The notes under the pieces: generated by a model
Told to the model about the DNA's origin: nothing
What the model saw: the letters and a program-made list of their open reading frames with translations, nothing else
Databases searched by the model: none
Shown: positions 1-8,328 of the stretch, one piece after another
Layout: each line of letters begins with the position of its first letter
How positions within the stretch are numbered: the first letter of the stretch is position 1
Program-made: the position numbers and the translations under genes
Origin: Rhodospirillales bacterium
GTDB taxonomy: Bacteria > Pseudomonadota > Alphaproteobacteria > ATCC43930 > CGMCC-115725
Length of the DNA stretch: 34,386 nt
Direction: 5' to 3'
Assembly (NCBI GenBank): GCA_027315365.1
Contig: DAHUYF010000121.1
Span: 1 to 34,386, forward strand

Positions 1-1014
1 GCGGGGGCGGTGCTGATCGGCCGTACCAACATGACCGAATTCGCCTTTTCCGGGGTCGGCATCAACCCGCATTACGGTACGCCGGGCAATCCCTACGATC
101 GCCGGCGCATCCCCGGCGGCTCCTCCTCCGGGGCGCCGGTCTCGCTGCTTGACGGCATGGCTGCGGTCGCGATCGGCACCGATACCGGCGGCTCGGTTCG
201 CATTCCCGCCGCGTTTTGCGGCGCTGTCGGCTTCAAGCCGACGCAAAAGCGTGTGCCGCGCGCGGGGGCGACGCCGCTATCGACCACCCTCGACTCGGTC
301 GGTCCGCTTGGCCTCAGCGTTGCCTGCTGCGCCGTTGCCGACGCGATCATGGCGGGTGAACCGCCGGCGGCGCCGCCAACCGCGGCGGTGGCGGGGCTGC
401 GGCTCGGCGTGCCGCGCACGCTGGTGCTGGACGACCTGGACGCTCCGGTGGCGGCTGCTTTCGAGCGCACCCTCTCGCTGCTGTCGCACGCCGGAGCGCG
501 GCTGGTCGATCTGCCGCTCTCCGAGTTCGGCGAGTATGCCGGGATAAACGCCAAGGGCGGCTTCTCGCCGGCGGAAGCGTATGCCTGGCATGCGGGTCTG
601 ATCGCCCGGCGCGGCGCGGACTACGATCCGCGCGTTCGCTTGCGCATCGAGCGTGGCGCCGCGATGAGTGCCGCCGACTATGTCACGCTCGGCTGGCAGC
701 GGGCTGATTTCATCGCCCGGGTTGAGGCGCGGACGGCCGAACTCGACGCCCTGGTCATGCCGACGCTGGCGCTGACCGCGCCGGAGATCGCCGCCTTCGA
801 CCGGGACGAGGATTTCTGGCGCCTCAACGGGCGCATCCTGCGCAACCCCTCGTTGATCAATTTCCTCGATGGCTGCGCGCTGACGCTGCCGATCCATGCG
901 CCCGGAACCGTGCCGGTAGGGCTGATGCTGGTCGGCCGCCACGGCCAGGATCGCCGCCTGCTCTCGCTGGCCCAAGGCATCGAGACGGCGATCGAGGACG
1001 ACCGCTGGCGCTGA
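1..1014 (+). CDS. Amidase signature family protein, 3' part only
   Basis: This is the C-terminal part of an amidase signature (AS) hydrolase, which breaks C-N bonds of amides. The reading frame is open from the first base, so the true start and the catalytic lysine of the Ser-cisSer-Lys triad lie to the left of the window. Two hallmark motifs are visible: the glycine/serine loop GGSSSG (cis-Ser) about 37 residues in, and TDTGGSVRIPA, whose second serine is the nucleophile, about 20 residues later. About 337 residues are present, against roughly 450-500 for the family. The frame ends at TGA, 9 bp before the stop of the oppositely oriented DUF2794 gene. Substrate cannot be told from the fragment. 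GatA of the tRNA amidotransferase is unlikely, because no gatC or gatB lies beside it on the visible side and the C-terminal part does not look GatA-like, but this is not excluded. Confidence 0.88.
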   Translation, partial: AGAVLIGRTNMTEFAFSGVGINPHYGTPGNPYDRRRIPGGSSSGAPVSLLDGMAAVAIGTDTGGSVRIPAAFCGAVGFKPTQKRVPRAGATPLSTTLDSVGPLGLSVACCAVADAIMAGEPPAAPPTAAVAGLRLGVPRTLVLDDLDAPVAAAFERTLSLLSHAGARLVDLPLSEFGEYAGINAKGGFSPAEAYAWHAGLIARRGADYDPRVRLRIERGAAMSAADYVTLGWQRADFIARVEARTAELDALVMPTLALTAPEIAAFDRDEDFWRLNGRILRNPSLINFLDGCALTLPIHAPGTVPVGLMLVGRHGQDRRLLSLAQGIETAIEDDRWR

Positions 1015-1023
1015 CATCGGTTG

Positions 1024-1389
1024 CTAGACGGCACTTTCGCCGTCGAGCCGCATGGCGTTGCCGTGCAGCTTGCGCTGGAGGCTGGTCAGCACCTCGGCGA
1101 GCGCCTTGCCCGTGGTCAGCCGTTGCCGGCCGCTGAGCAGGATGAAATCGCCCTGGCGGCCGGCGCCGGGTGCCGCCGTCTTGACGACGCTGAAAAGCGC
1201 GTTTTCCTGCGTATGGCGGAAGACCGAAAACACCGCCGTGCCTTCGCGGTGGTCGATCGCGTAGTCGCGCCATTCGCCGCGCGCCACCTGGCGGCTGTAC
1301 AGCGAAAGCAGCTGATTCAGCTCGGGCCGACTGAAGAAAACCGACTTCTGTCTGCGTCGGTAATCGTTCAGACGGAAGAGTGTCGCCAT
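1024..1389 (-). CDS. DUF2794 family protein
   Basis: This is a 121-residue protein of unknown function whose central segment (a phenylalanine-arginine-glutamate-leucine stretch, then LYSRQVARGEWRDYAID and AVFSVFR) matches what I know of the alphaproteobacterial family DUF2794. There is no signal peptide or membrane segment, so it is probably cytosolic. I chose the ATG at 1389, giving MATLFRLN. The frame stays open to a TTG at 1431, which would add 14 arginine/aspartate-rich residues that look like read-through. No strong ribosome site is visible at either start. It is transcribed alone, between the convergent amidase gene and the divergent yfgM promoter. No function is assigned. Confidence 0.8.
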   Translation of the reverse strand: MATLFRLNDYRRRQKSVFFSRPELNQLLSLYSRQVARGEWRDYAIDHREGTAVFSVFRHTQENALFSVVKTAAPGAGRQGDFILLSGRQRLTTGKALAEVLTSLQRKLHGNAMRLDGESAV

Positions 1390-1483
1390 CGGCCGCCGCC
1401 GCGGAGGGTCGTCATCGTATCGCCACCGCAACCAGTTTTCCTCATTTCCGGGCCGAGGTCCAGCGGCAAACCGGCGCCGTGGT

Positions 1484-1512
1484 TTGCCTCGTCCCGGGCA
1501 AGGGGCTATGGT
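1484..1512 (+). promoter_or_regulatory. Candidate sigma-70-type promoter for yfgM-bamB-der
   Basis: TTGCCT at 1484-1489 and TATGGT at 1507-1512 are separated by 17 bp. This is a good fit to a housekeeping promoter and lies 35 bp before the GTG of yfgM. Inferred from sequence only. Confidence 0.5.
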
Positions 1513-1547
1513 AGCGCCCGCGCCCGGCGCGGGGTTGGAGTGGGTTT

Positions 1548-2192
1548 GTGAGCGACATTTTCCAGGAAGTGGACGAAGATCTACGGCGCGAGAATTTCGC
1601 CAAGCTGTGGGCGCGATACGGCAAGTACGTCATCGCCCTGGCCGTGCTGCTGGTGCTGGCCACCGCTGGCGTCGTCCAATGGCGCCAATACCAGCAGCAT
1701 CAGCGCGAAGCGGAGGGAGCGCGCTATGTCGGCGCGCTGAACCTCGCGCGCGAGGGCAAGGAGCGCGACGCCGCCGATGCCTTTGCCGCGCTGGCGCGCC
1801 AGGCTGCCGGCGGGCATGCCACCCTGGCGCGGCTCGAAGAGGCGGCGCTCAAGGCGCGGGCTGGCGATGTCGCCGGCGCGATCGCCGCTTATGACGTGCT
1901 TGCCGATAACGGCTCGGCCGACCCGGTCTATCGCGACGTGGCAACGCTGCTCGCGGCGCAATATTCGCTGAAGAATGGCGACCCCAGAGCGATCATCGCT
2001 AAACTGACGCCGTTGACCACGGCGGACAATCCGTGGCATCCCTCGGCGCTGGAGTTGACGGCGCTGGCGCAGCTCAAGGCCGGCGACCGGACAGCCGCGC
2101 GCGCGACCTATCAGCGCATCGCCGATGATCTCGCGGCGCCGCAGGGCTTGCGGGCGCGGGCGACCGAAATGCTCACGGCGCTGGCGGAGTGA
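1548..2192 (+). CDS. YfgM-like TPR ancillary protein, membrane anchored
   Basis: This 214-residue protein has a short cytosolic N-terminus (about 1-27), one transmembrane segment (about 28-46, VIALAVLLVLATAGVVQW) and a helical TPR-like periplasmic domain to the end. That is the plan of the YfgM family (TPR_21), which in E. coli associates with the SecYEG translocon and periplasmic chaperones. The start is GTG at 1548, because a GGAG (1537-1540) lies 7 bases upstream and the following residues (SDIFQEVDEDLRRENFAKLWARYG) match the usual family N-terminus. It is the first gene of the conserved yfgM-bamB-der order, and bamB begins 13 bp after its stop. A general TPR protein is the alternative name, but the gene order supports YfgM. 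Confidence 0.85.
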   Translation: MSDIFQEVDEDLRRENFAKLWARYGKYVIALAVLLVLATAGVVQWRQYQQHQREAEGARYVGALNLAREGKERDAADAFAALARQAAGGHATLARLEEAALKARAGDVAGAIAAYDVLADNGSADPVYRDVATLLAAQYSLKNGDPRAIIAKLTPLTTADNPWHPSALELTALAQLKAGDRTAARATYQRIADDLAAPQGLRARATEMLTALAE

Positions 2193-2205
2193 GCGGAGAA
2201 GCGCG

Positions 2206-3543
2206 GTGACGGCAAGACGCGTCCTGGCGCAAGCGGGGCTGATGGCGCTGGCGCTGTCCCTGGTGGGCTGCGACACCTTCGACAAGCTGTTCTCCGGTCC
2301 GGGCAAGGACCGGCTCAAGGGCCCGCGCGTCTCGGTGCTGGCGCTGGACAGCGCGCTCGAGCCGGATCCGAAGCTCGTCAGCGTCAAGGTACGCCTGCCC
2401 CGGCCGGTGCTGAACGCCGATTGGCCGCAGGCCGGAGGGAACCCCGAGCACGCCATGCAGCATCTGGCGCTGGACGGCGCCTTGCGCCAGGCTTGGTCGG
2501 ACAGCATCGGGGCGGGCGAGACCCGCTACGGCGCGCTGCTGTCGCAGCCGGTGGTCGAAGGCGGGCGCGTCTACGCGCTCGACGCCCGCGACGTGGTGAT
2601 CGCGCTCGACGTCAAAAGCGGCGACGAGGTCTGGCGCAACGACGTGAAGCCCGGGGCCGAGCTCGGCCACGCCTATGGCGGCGGCGTCGCCACTGCCGGC
2701 GGCCGTGTCTACGTCACCACCGGCTATGCGCAGGTGCTGGCGCTCGACGCCGCCACGGGCAAGGAGATCTGGCGCCGCGAGGTCACGGCGCCGGTGCGCG
2801 CGTCGCCGACGGTGGCCGATGGCCGCGTCTTCGCGGTGACCGTCGACAACGAGCTGGAGGTCCTCTCGGCCGATGACGGCCACCTCCTGTGGACGCATAA
2901 TGGCATCCCGGAGACCGCCGGCCTGCTCGGCGCGGCGAGCCCGGCGGTGGAAGGCGACATCGTCGTCGTGCCCTATAGTTCGGGCGAGATCTTCGCGCTC
3001 CGCGTCGAGAACGGCCGGCCGCTCTGGACCGACAATCTCACCACCGCGCGCCCGCTCGGCGCGCTCTCGACCATCGCCGATATCCGCGGCCGCCCGGTCA
3101 TCGATCGCGGTCGCGTCTATGCGGTGAGCCATAGCGGCCGCATGCTGGCGATCGACCTGCGCACCGGCGACCGCGTCTGGGAACAGGAAATCGGCGGTAC
3201 GCATGGGCCGTGGGTGGCGGGCGACTATCTCTATGTGCTGTCCAACGACGTCAACCTCATCTGCCTGAGGCGGGACGACGGCCGGGTGCGCTGGGTGACC
3301 GGGCTGCCACGCTACGAGGATCCGAAGAAGAAGAAGGACCCCGTGACTTGGTCCGGGCCGGTGCTGGCCGGCGACCGGCTCATCGTCATCGCCTCTACCG
3401 GCGACGCGGTTTCGATCTCGCCCTACACCGGCCAGGCGCTGGGACACAGCGAGTTTCCCGACGGCGTCTTTCTCGATCCGATCGTCGCCGGCGACACGCT
3501 GTTCGTGCTGACGAACGACGCCGAACTCATCGCCCTGAAGTGA
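2206..3543 (+). CDS. bamB: Outer membrane protein assembly factor BamB (PQQ-repeat lipoprotein)
   Basis: BamB is the beta-propeller lipoprotein of the BAM complex, which folds beta-barrel proteins into the outer membrane. The 445-residue product has a lipoprotein signal ending LSLVGC, with the acylated Cys at residue 22. It then has repeated PQQ-type blades, each with a variant of the pattern YALDARDG.VIWR (for example [22 protein letters not shown] and [14 protein letters not shown]). I chose GTG at 2206 because GGAGAAG lies 5-11 bases before it and translation then runs directly into the signal peptide; the open frame further upstream is arginine-rich read-through. The first residue after the acylated Cys is Asp, which in E. 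coli would favour inner-membrane retention. The gene lies between yfgM and der, as in many proteobacteria. Confidence 0.93.
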   Translation: MTARRVLAQAGLMALALSLVGCDTFDKLFSGPGKDRLKGPRVSVLALDSALEPDPKLVSVKVRLPRPVLNADWPQAGGNPEHAMQHLALDGALRQAWSDSIGAGETRYGALLSQPVVEGGRVYALDARDVVIALDVKSGDEVWRNDVKPGAELGHAYGGGVATAGGRVYVTTGYAQVLALDAATGKEIWRREVTAPVRASPTVADGRVFAVTVDNELEVLSADDGHLLWTHNGIPETAGLLGAASPAVEGDIVVVPYSSGEIFALRVENGRPLWTDNLTTARPLGALSTIADIRGRPVIDRGRVYAVSHSGRMLAIDLRTGDRVWEQEIGGTHGPWVAGDYLYVLSNDVNLICLRRDDGRVRWVTGLPRYEDPKKKKDPVTWSGPVLAGDRLIVIASTGDAVSISPYTGQALGHSEFPDGVFLDPIVAGDTLFVLTNDAELIALK

Positions 3544-3559
3544 TGGGGGCGAAGCGGCG

Positions 3560-4903
3560 ATGGCACTGACGGTCGCCATCATCGGCCGGCCCAACACCGG
3601 AAAATCGAGGTTGTTCAATCGACTGGTCGGCCATCGCTTGGCGCTGGTCGACGACACGCCGGGGGTGACCCGCGACTGGCGCGAGGGCGAGGCCGCGCTC
3701 GGCGATCTGCGCTTCCGCGTCATCGACACGGCCGGGCTCGAGGAAGCGGTACCCGATACCCTCGGCGCGCGCATGCAGGAGCAGACGGCACGCGCGCTGG
3801 AGCGCGCCGACGTGACGCTGCTGCTGATCGACGCGCGCGCCGGCATCACACCGCTCGATCGCCATTTCGCGGATTGGCTGCGCCGCGGCAAGACACCGGT
3901 GGTGCTGGTGGCGAACAAGGCGGAGGGGCAGGGCGGCACCAGCGGCGTGCTCGAGGCCTTCGCGCTGGGGCTCGGCGAGCCGGTGGCCATCTCGGCGGAG
4001 CACGGCGAGGGCATGGCCGAGCTCTACGCCGCGCTCGTCCCCTTCGCCGACCGGCAGGAGGCGAGCACGCCGCCGCCCGAGGGCGGCCGCGAGCGGCCGC
4101 TGCAGCTGGCGGTCATCGGGCGGCCTAATGTCGGCAAGTCGACTCTGGTCAACCGGCTGCTCGGCGAAGAGCGCGTGCTTACCAGTTCCGAGGCAGGCAC
4201 CACTCGCGACGCGATCGCCACGCTCTGGCAGTGGCGAGATCGCACCGTGCGGCTCATCGACACGGCTGGACTGCGGCGGCGGCCCAAGGTCGAGGGCAAG
4301 CTGGAAAAGCTCTCCGTCGCCGATACGCTGCGCGCGATCCGCTTCGCAGAGGTGGCGGTACTGGTGGTGGACGCGACGCAGGGTCTCGAAAAGCAGGATC
4401 TCGCCATCGCTGAAATGGTCGAGTCGGAAGGGCGCGCGTTGGTGCTCGCGGTCAACAAGTGGGATCTGGTCGAGGACAAATCCGCGACCCTGCAGCGGCT
4501 GCGCGATCGCCTGGAGACCTCGTTGCCGCAGCTTGCGGGGCTGCGCGTGGTGATGCTCTCCGCGGCGACCGGCGCCGGCATTGCCAAGCTCATGCCGGCG
4601 GTGATCGACGCGCATGCGGCCTGGAACCGGCGCATCGCGACGCCGCGCCTCAATCGCTGGCTCGCCCGGGTGCAGGAGCGCCATCCGCCGCCGCTGGTCT
4701 CGGGCCGGCGGCTCAAGCTGCGCTACATGGCGCAAGCGAACATCCGCCCGCCGACCTTTGCGCTCTTCGCCTCGAAGCCGGGCGAACTGCCGGACGCCTA
4801 TCGGCGCTATCTGGTCAACCTCTTGCGCGAGGATTTCGATCTCCCCGGCGTTCCCATCCGCATGATGCTGCGCAAGGGCGAAAACCCCTTCGCCGGCGAG
4901 TGA
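3560..4903 (+). CDS. der: Ribosome biogenesis GTPase Der (EngA)
   Basis: Der is a double-GTPase needed to mature the 50S ribosomal subunit. Both G domains are intact. In domain 1, the P-loop GRPNTGKS is at residues 9-16, followed by DTPGVTR and DTAGLEE, and the NKAE motif is at 119-122. In domain 2, the P-loop GRPNVGKS is at 187-194, followed by DTAGLRRR, with NKWD at 299-302. A C-terminal KH-like domain (about 355-447) ends in the typical [17 protein letters not shown] segment. At 447 residues the length is normal. The residue after the first P-loop serine is Arg (GKSR) rather than the usual Thr, while the second keeps GKST. The gene starts 16 bp after the bamB stop and closes the operon. 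Confidence 0.96.
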   Translation: MALTVAIIGRPNTGKSRLFNRLVGHRLALVDDTPGVTRDWREGEAALGDLRFRVIDTAGLEEAVPDTLGARMQEQTARALERADVTLLLIDARAGITPLDRHFADWLRRGKTPVVLVANKAEGQGGTSGVLEAFALGLGEPVAISAEHGEGMAELYAALVPFADRQEASTPPPEGGRERPLQLAVIGRPNVGKSTLVNRLLGEERVLTSSEAGTTRDAIATLWQWRDRTVRLIDTAGLRRRPKVEGKLEKLSVADTLRAIRFAEVAVLVVDATQGLEKQDLAIAEMVESEGRALVLAVNKWDLVEDKSATLQRLRDRLETSLPQLAGLRVVMLSAATGAGIAKLMPAVIDAHAAWNRRIATPRLNRWLARVQERHPPPLVSGRRLKLRYMAQANIRPPTFALFASKPGELPDAYRRYLVNLLREDFDLPGVPIRMMLRKGENPFAGE

Positions 4904-5065
4904 GGCGCAGCCGGCCCGGCAACCGCTTCTTTGCCTATCGCGGCGAGACGGCGGCGCCGGTGAACACGGCGTGGCAACGACCGATCCTGCCGATCGGCGG
5001 ACAGGCTTGGTGTCCTCCGTTCCGCGCCGCCGTCCTCGCGTTCCGTTCTATCCTGCCGTTGGTTT

Positions 5066-5090
5066 GGAACAGCCGGGGCGCGGCGCGGTT
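5066..5090 (+). promoter_or_regulatory. Candidate EcfG-type general stress promoter
   Basis: GGAAC (5066-5070) and GTT (5088-5090) are 17 bp apart. This resembles the GGAAC-N16-CGTT signature of alphaproteobacterial EcfG promoters, with the base before GTT being G instead of C. It lies 58 bp before the ATG of the small secreted protein, with a clear ribosome site in between. No ecfG, phyR or nepR gene is in the window, so this rests on the motif alone. Confidence 0.4.
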
Positions 5091-5148
5091 TTCGAGAGCG
5101 GCATCCCGTCGGAAATTGACGCGGGGCAGCTTTCATGGAGGAAAGTCA

Positions 5149-5472
5149 ATGAAGCGTCTCGTTCTGACCACCGCATCGATCCTCGCCTTGACCTTCGGCG
5201 CCGCCGCCCTGGCGCAGACCGGCACCAACGCCGGTCCGGGCACAAGGGCCACGGAAAGCCCGACCAACACGGGGACCAATCAAACGAACATGGGCACCTA
5301 TCCCACCGGCCCAGGCCGGGCGCAGCACAGCACCGACTGCGGGCCGGGCAGCCGGGCCTCCAACGACTCCGGCAGCGGCAACTCGAAGAGCGGCTCCGGC
5401 ATGGCCGGCGATTGCGGCACCGCCGGCAGCTCCACCGGCCCCGGAAACAGCGATTCCTCGGAAAAGCGCTGA
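5149..5472 (+). CDS. Small secreted, disordered Gly/Ser/Thr/Asn-rich protein
   Basis: This is a 107-residue protein of unknown function. Residues 1-22 form a classic Sec signal peptide (KR, then a hydrophobic stretch) with likely cleavage after ALA before QTGTN. The mature part, about 85 residues, is almost entirely Gly, Ser, Thr, Asn, Pro and Asp and should be disordered. It holds two cysteines, each in a DCG context (DCGPGS and DCGTAG) about 30 residues apart, which could form one disulfide in the periplasm. The ATG at 5149 is preceded by a strong GGAGGAAAG (5137-5145). A candidate EcfG-like promoter lies upstream and an excellent terminator downstream, so it is probably a single-gene transcript. 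I do not recognise a family and assign no function. Confidence 0.75.
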   Translation: MKRLVLTTASILALTFGAAALAQTGTNAGPGTRATESPTNTGTNQTNMGTYPTGPGRAQHSTDCGPGSRASNDSGSGNSKSGSGMAGDCGTAGSSTGPGNSDSSEKR

Positions 5473-5491
5473 CCGCAGTTCGTCGCCGCGA

Positions 5492-5520
5492 AGAGCCCCG
5501 CGCAGCGCGGGGCTCTCTTT
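5492..5520 (+). terminator. Strong intrinsic terminator
   Basis: An 11-bp perfect GC-rich stem (arms 5492-5502 and 5506-5516) with the 3-base loop CAG is followed by CTTT. It sits 20 bp after the small secreted protein gene and 35 bp before the stop of the convergent cupin gene. It may also work in the other direction, although there is no T tract on that side. Confidence 0.8.
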
Positions 5521-5555
5521 CCGGTCTCGCGTTCATCGAGACCTGAAAGTGCGGC

Positions 5556-6059
5556 TCAGCGTCGCCAGGCCCGGAGCAACGGTCCGTCCGCGCCGAGGAC
5601 GGGATCCCCGTCCGGGAGGGGCACCTCGGCCAGCAGTCCGGCCAGGCCGGGCCGGGGCTCGGGCACGCCCTTCTGAATATCCGGGTCCTGGCCGCCGGGA
5701 TAGGCGCCGACGACGCGGAGATCGGCGCTGGCGCCCTCGTTCCTGTGGCTGGTTCCGGCGGGGATGACGATGACGTCGCCGGCGCGGACGGCGACGAGGG
5801 GGCCGGTGTCGCCGCCGAAGCGCACGCGAACCTGACCCCGGGCGATGCCCAGGACTTCATGTGTCGTGGCGTGAAAGTGATGATAGGGATAAATCCCGTC
5901 GCGCCAGGCACCGCTCCAGCCATGCCGGGCAAAAAGACGCTCGCATGTGTCCGCGGCATCGCCCTCGACGGTGAAGGCATCGCGATAAATCGCGACCGGA
6001 AGTGCCGCTGCCGCGGCAAGCTCTAGGACCTCCATCTGGATCGAACCGCTCTTTGGCAT
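5556..6059 (-). CDS. YjlB-like cupin protein
   Basis: This is a 167-residue single-domain cupin of the YjlB type. The segment GIYPYHHFHATTHEVLGIARG, followed by GDVIVIPAGTSHRNEG, holds the two conserved cupin motifs with histidine and glutamate metal ligands (HxH...E, then a later H). The role of the family is not established; metal-dependent small-molecule binding or turnover is the usual inference. I chose the ATG at 6059 because GGAGGT (6064-6069) lies 4 bases upstream; a GTG at 6065 in the same frame overlaps that site. There is no signal peptide. It is convergent with the small secreted protein and transcribed alone. A 370-bp gene-free stretch lies upstream. Confidence 0.82.
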   Translation of the reverse strand: MPKSGSIQMEVLELAAAAALPVAIYRDAFTVEGDAADTCERLFARHGWSGAWRDGIYPYHHFHATTHEVLGIARGQVRVRFGGDTGPLVAVRAGDVIVIPAGTSHRNEGASADLRVVGAYPGGQDPDIQKGVPEPRPGLAGLLAEVPLPDGDPVLGADGPLLRAWRR

Positions 6060-6069
6060 CCTCACCTCC

Positions 6070-6431
6070 GATCTCGCGGCGCTCCGGTAGCGGCGTCAGG
6101 AAGCGCGCGAGGGCCGCGGACGGCCCAGCCCGGAACGGCGCCGCTGCCTGCGTGGGACCGACGCTTCCCAGAGCAAAACTGCCGCGGTGGCGTTCTCGTT
6201 CCGCGACACCGTGGAAGCCGGCCGATGCGGGCGGATATCCGCCGGCATTCGCGGCTTCTCGATAGTCGGGGTCGGTGGATGGCGGGCCGCAGGTCGCGCC
6301 AGGGGCGCGCGATGAGGCCGCGGTTTCCTCCGGGAACGCCTTACGGTATCGCGACCATCCGGTCGTCGGGCGCGGCGTGCATCTGCTAAGGTGGACCCGA
6401 CAGATGTGACTCGAGGGTGGGGAAACCGCCA
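6070..6431. other. Gene-free intergenic region between cupin and denD genes
   Basis: This region lies between two divergent genes, and no reading frame in it has a plausible start plus a recognisable product. Minus-strand GGAAC at 6202-6198 and GTT at 6179-6177 have an 18-bp gap, a poor EcfG-like match for the cupin gene. A purine-rich GAGGGTGGGG run just before 6432 probably serves as the denD ribosome site. A short palindromic patch, GCGGATATCCGC, lies near 6230. Nothing else was supported. Confidence 0.5.
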
Positions 6432-7427
6432 ATGCATGTTCTGATTTTCGGCGCGGCCGGCATGATCGGCCGCAAGCTCGTCCAACATCTCGCGCAGACG
6501 GGAGAACTCGCCGGGCAGGCGATCACGGCGCTCTCCCTCGTCGACGTCGTGCCGGCCGAGCGACCCGTGGGCTTCGCGGAAAAAACCTCCGTCGAGGTCC
6601 TGGATATCGCCGATCCCGGCGCGGCTGCCCGCGTCATCGCCGGCCGCCCGGAGGTCATCTTTCACCTGGCGGCCGTCGTCTCGGGCGAAGCCGAAGCCGA
6701 TTTCGAGAAGGGCTATCGCATCAACCTCGACGGGTCGCGGCACATTTTGGAAGCGATTCGGCGCGAGGGAATGAAGGCGGCGTACCGGCCGCGCCTGGTC
6801 TTTTCCTCGTCCATCGCCGTCTTCGGCGCGCCGTTTCCGGAAGTCATCGGCGACGAGTTCTTCAATACGCCACTGACGAGCTACGGCGCCCAGAAGGCGA
6901 TATCGGAGCTGCTGCTCACGGATTATTCGCGTCGCGGCTTTCTGGACGGGATCGCCCTCCGCCTGCCGACCATCTGCATCAGGCCGGGAAGGCCCAACAA
7001 GGCCGCATCGGGATTCTTCTCCAACATCCTGCGTGAGCCGCTGGCCGGGCGGGAGGCCGTGCTGCCGGTCGCACCGGAGGTGCGCCATTGGCATGCCAGC
7101 CCGCGCGCCGCGGTCGGCTTTCTGACGCACGCCGCAGCGATGGATTTGAAGTCGCTGGGCGCGCGGCGCGCGCTGACGATGCCGGGGCTGGCCGCGACAG
7201 TGGCCGAGCAGATCGAGGCGCTGCGGCGCATCGCGGGCGAGAAGGCGGTGCGGCTCATTCGCCGCGAGCCTGACCCCGTGATCGCCGGGATCGTGGCCGG
7301 TTGGCCGCGCACCTTCGACGCGCGGCGCGCGCTGGCCCTTGGATTTCGGCCCGATGCATCCTTCGACGAGATCATCCGCATCCATATCGCCGACGAACTC
7401 GGCGGTAGCGTGCCGGTACCGTCTTGA
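6432..7427 (+). CDS. denD: NAD-dependent epimerase/dehydratase, D-erythronate dehydrogenase-like
   Basis: This 331-residue extended short-chain dehydrogenase has the N-terminal Rossmann motif GAAGMIG (residues 8-14), an acidic residue after beta-2 (SLVDVVPAERP) fitting NAD+, FHLAAVVSGEAEADFEKGYRIN, and a catalytic YGAQK (Tyr/Lys). This matches what I know of DenD, which oxidises D-erythronate at carbon 2 in four-carbon sugar-acid breakdown. The start is the ATG at 6432, giving MHVLIFGAAG; an upstream GTG at 6417 overlaps the ribosome site. A hydroxypyruvate/tetronate isomerase gene follows 77 bp later. That is the expected partner, but no OtnK kinase or OtnC decarboxylase gene is nearby. A general NAD-dependent epimerase is the safe fallback name. 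Confidence 0.78.
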   Translation: MHVLIFGAAGMIGRKLVQHLAQTGELAGQAITALSLVDVVPAERPVGFAEKTSVEVLDIADPGAAARVIAGRPEVIFHLAAVVSGEAEADFEKGYRINLDGSRHILEAIRREGMKAAYRPRLVFSSSIAVFGAPFPEVIGDEFFNTPLTSYGAQKAISELLLTDYSRRGFLDGIALRLPTICIRPGRPNKAASGFFSNILREPLAGREAVLPVAPEVRHWHASPRAAVGFLTHAAAMDLKSLGARRALTMPGLAATVAEQIEALRRIAGEKAVRLIRREPDPVIAGIVAGWPRTFDARRALALGFRPDASFDEIIRIHIADELGGSVPVPS

Positions 7428-7504
7428 GCGCGCCGCGCTTTTTCGCCGACGGTCGCCGCGCCGGCCGCGGGGTCTGATCCGCCAACCTGCCGGAGATGCT
7501 TGCG

Positions 7505-8290
7505 GTGCCGAAACTCGCGGCCAATCTGAGTATGCTGTTTCAGGAAGTGCCCTTTCTCGACCGCTTCGCCGCGGCCGCCGCCGCCGGCTTCGCCGGCGTC
7601 GAGTGTCTTTTCCCTTACGAGTTCCCGCCATCTGAGATCGCGGCGCGGCTGGAGCGGCACCACCTGGTCCAGGCGCTCTTCAACCTGCCGCCCGGCGATT
7701 GGGTGAAGGGCGAACGCGGCTTGGCGGCGCTGCCCGGGCGCGAGGGCGAGTTCATGGACGGGCTCCAGCGCGCGCTCGACTATGCGCGCGCGACCGGCTG
7801 CCAGCGGCTTCACGCCCTGGCCGGGATATGGCCGACGGAGCTCGATCGCCGCGAGGGCGCCGCGGTCTACGCGGCCAATCTCCGGCGCGCCGCCGACCGC
7901 GCGGCGGCGCGCGGCGTGAGCCTGGTGATCGAGCCGATCAACAGCCGCGACATGCCCGGCTACTTCCTGCGTACGACCGGCGAGGCGATGGCGATTCTGA
8001 AGGAGGTTGCGCGCGATAACCTGAAGCTGCAGCTCGATCTCTATCATTGCCAGATCACGGAGGGCGATCTCGCGATGCGCATTCGCGCGCTCGCCGGCCA
8101 TTACGCGCATGTGCAGATCGCCGGCGTTCCCGGGCGCCATGAGCCCGATCGCGGCGAGGTCAACTACCCCTATCTGCTCGAGTTGCTGGACGAGGTCGGC
8201 TACGGCGGCTGGGTCGGCTGCGAGTACTGGCCCGCAGGCGAGACTCGTGCTGGCCTCGCCTGGGCGCGGCGCTGGGGCATCGGCGCATGA
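7505..8290 (+). CDS. Hydroxypyruvate isomerase / 2-oxo-tetronate isomerase family protein
   Basis: This is a TIM-barrel sugar isomerase of about 261 residues. The N-terminus KLAANLSMLFQEVPFLDRFAAAAAAGFAGVE is characteristic of Hyi/OtnI. Glu in the VIEPINSRDMPGYF segment, the aspartate and histidine in LQLDLYHCQ, HVQIAGVPGRHEPD and the final Glu in GCEYWP supply the expected metal and substrate residues. I prefer the GTG at 7505: GGAG (7492-7495) is 9 bases upstream, and family members begin MPK/R-FAANLSMLF. The ATG at 7496 directly abuts that GGAG. With DenD upstream it probably interconverts 3-oxo- and 2-oxo-tetronates; hydroxypyruvate-tartronate semialdehyde conversion is the alternative. 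Confidence 0.87.
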   Translation: MPKLAANLSMLFQEVPFLDRFAAAAAAGFAGVECLFPYEFPPSEIAARLERHHLVQALFNLPPGDWVKGERGLAALPGREGEFMDGLQRALDYARATGCQRLHALAGIWPTELDRREGAAVYAANLRRAADRAAARGVSLVIEPINSRDMPGYFLRTTGEAMAILKEVARDNLKLQLDLYHCQITEGDLAMRIRALAGHYAHVQIAGVPGRHEPDRGEVNYPYLLELLDEVGYGGWVGCEYWPAGETRAGLAWARRWGIGA

Positions 8291-8328
8291 GATGACGCGG
8301 ACGGGCAGAGTGGCCGCCTGTGCCGTCG

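Noticed and set aside
2173-4014. Long open minus-strand frame of over 600 codons across bamB and der
   Set aside because: It lies antisense to two well-defined genes, has low-complexity arginine/alanine-rich text with no domain, and is expected from high GC at third positions.
6177-6202. Second EcfG-like pair (minus strand) for the cupin gene
   Set aside because: The gap from GGAAC to GTT is 18 bp, the -10 context is aGTT, and the leader would be over 100 bp.
7496-7504. ATG at 7496 as the isomerase start
   Set aside because: The GGAG directly abuts it, whereas GTG at 7505 has normal spacing and gives the family N-terminus.
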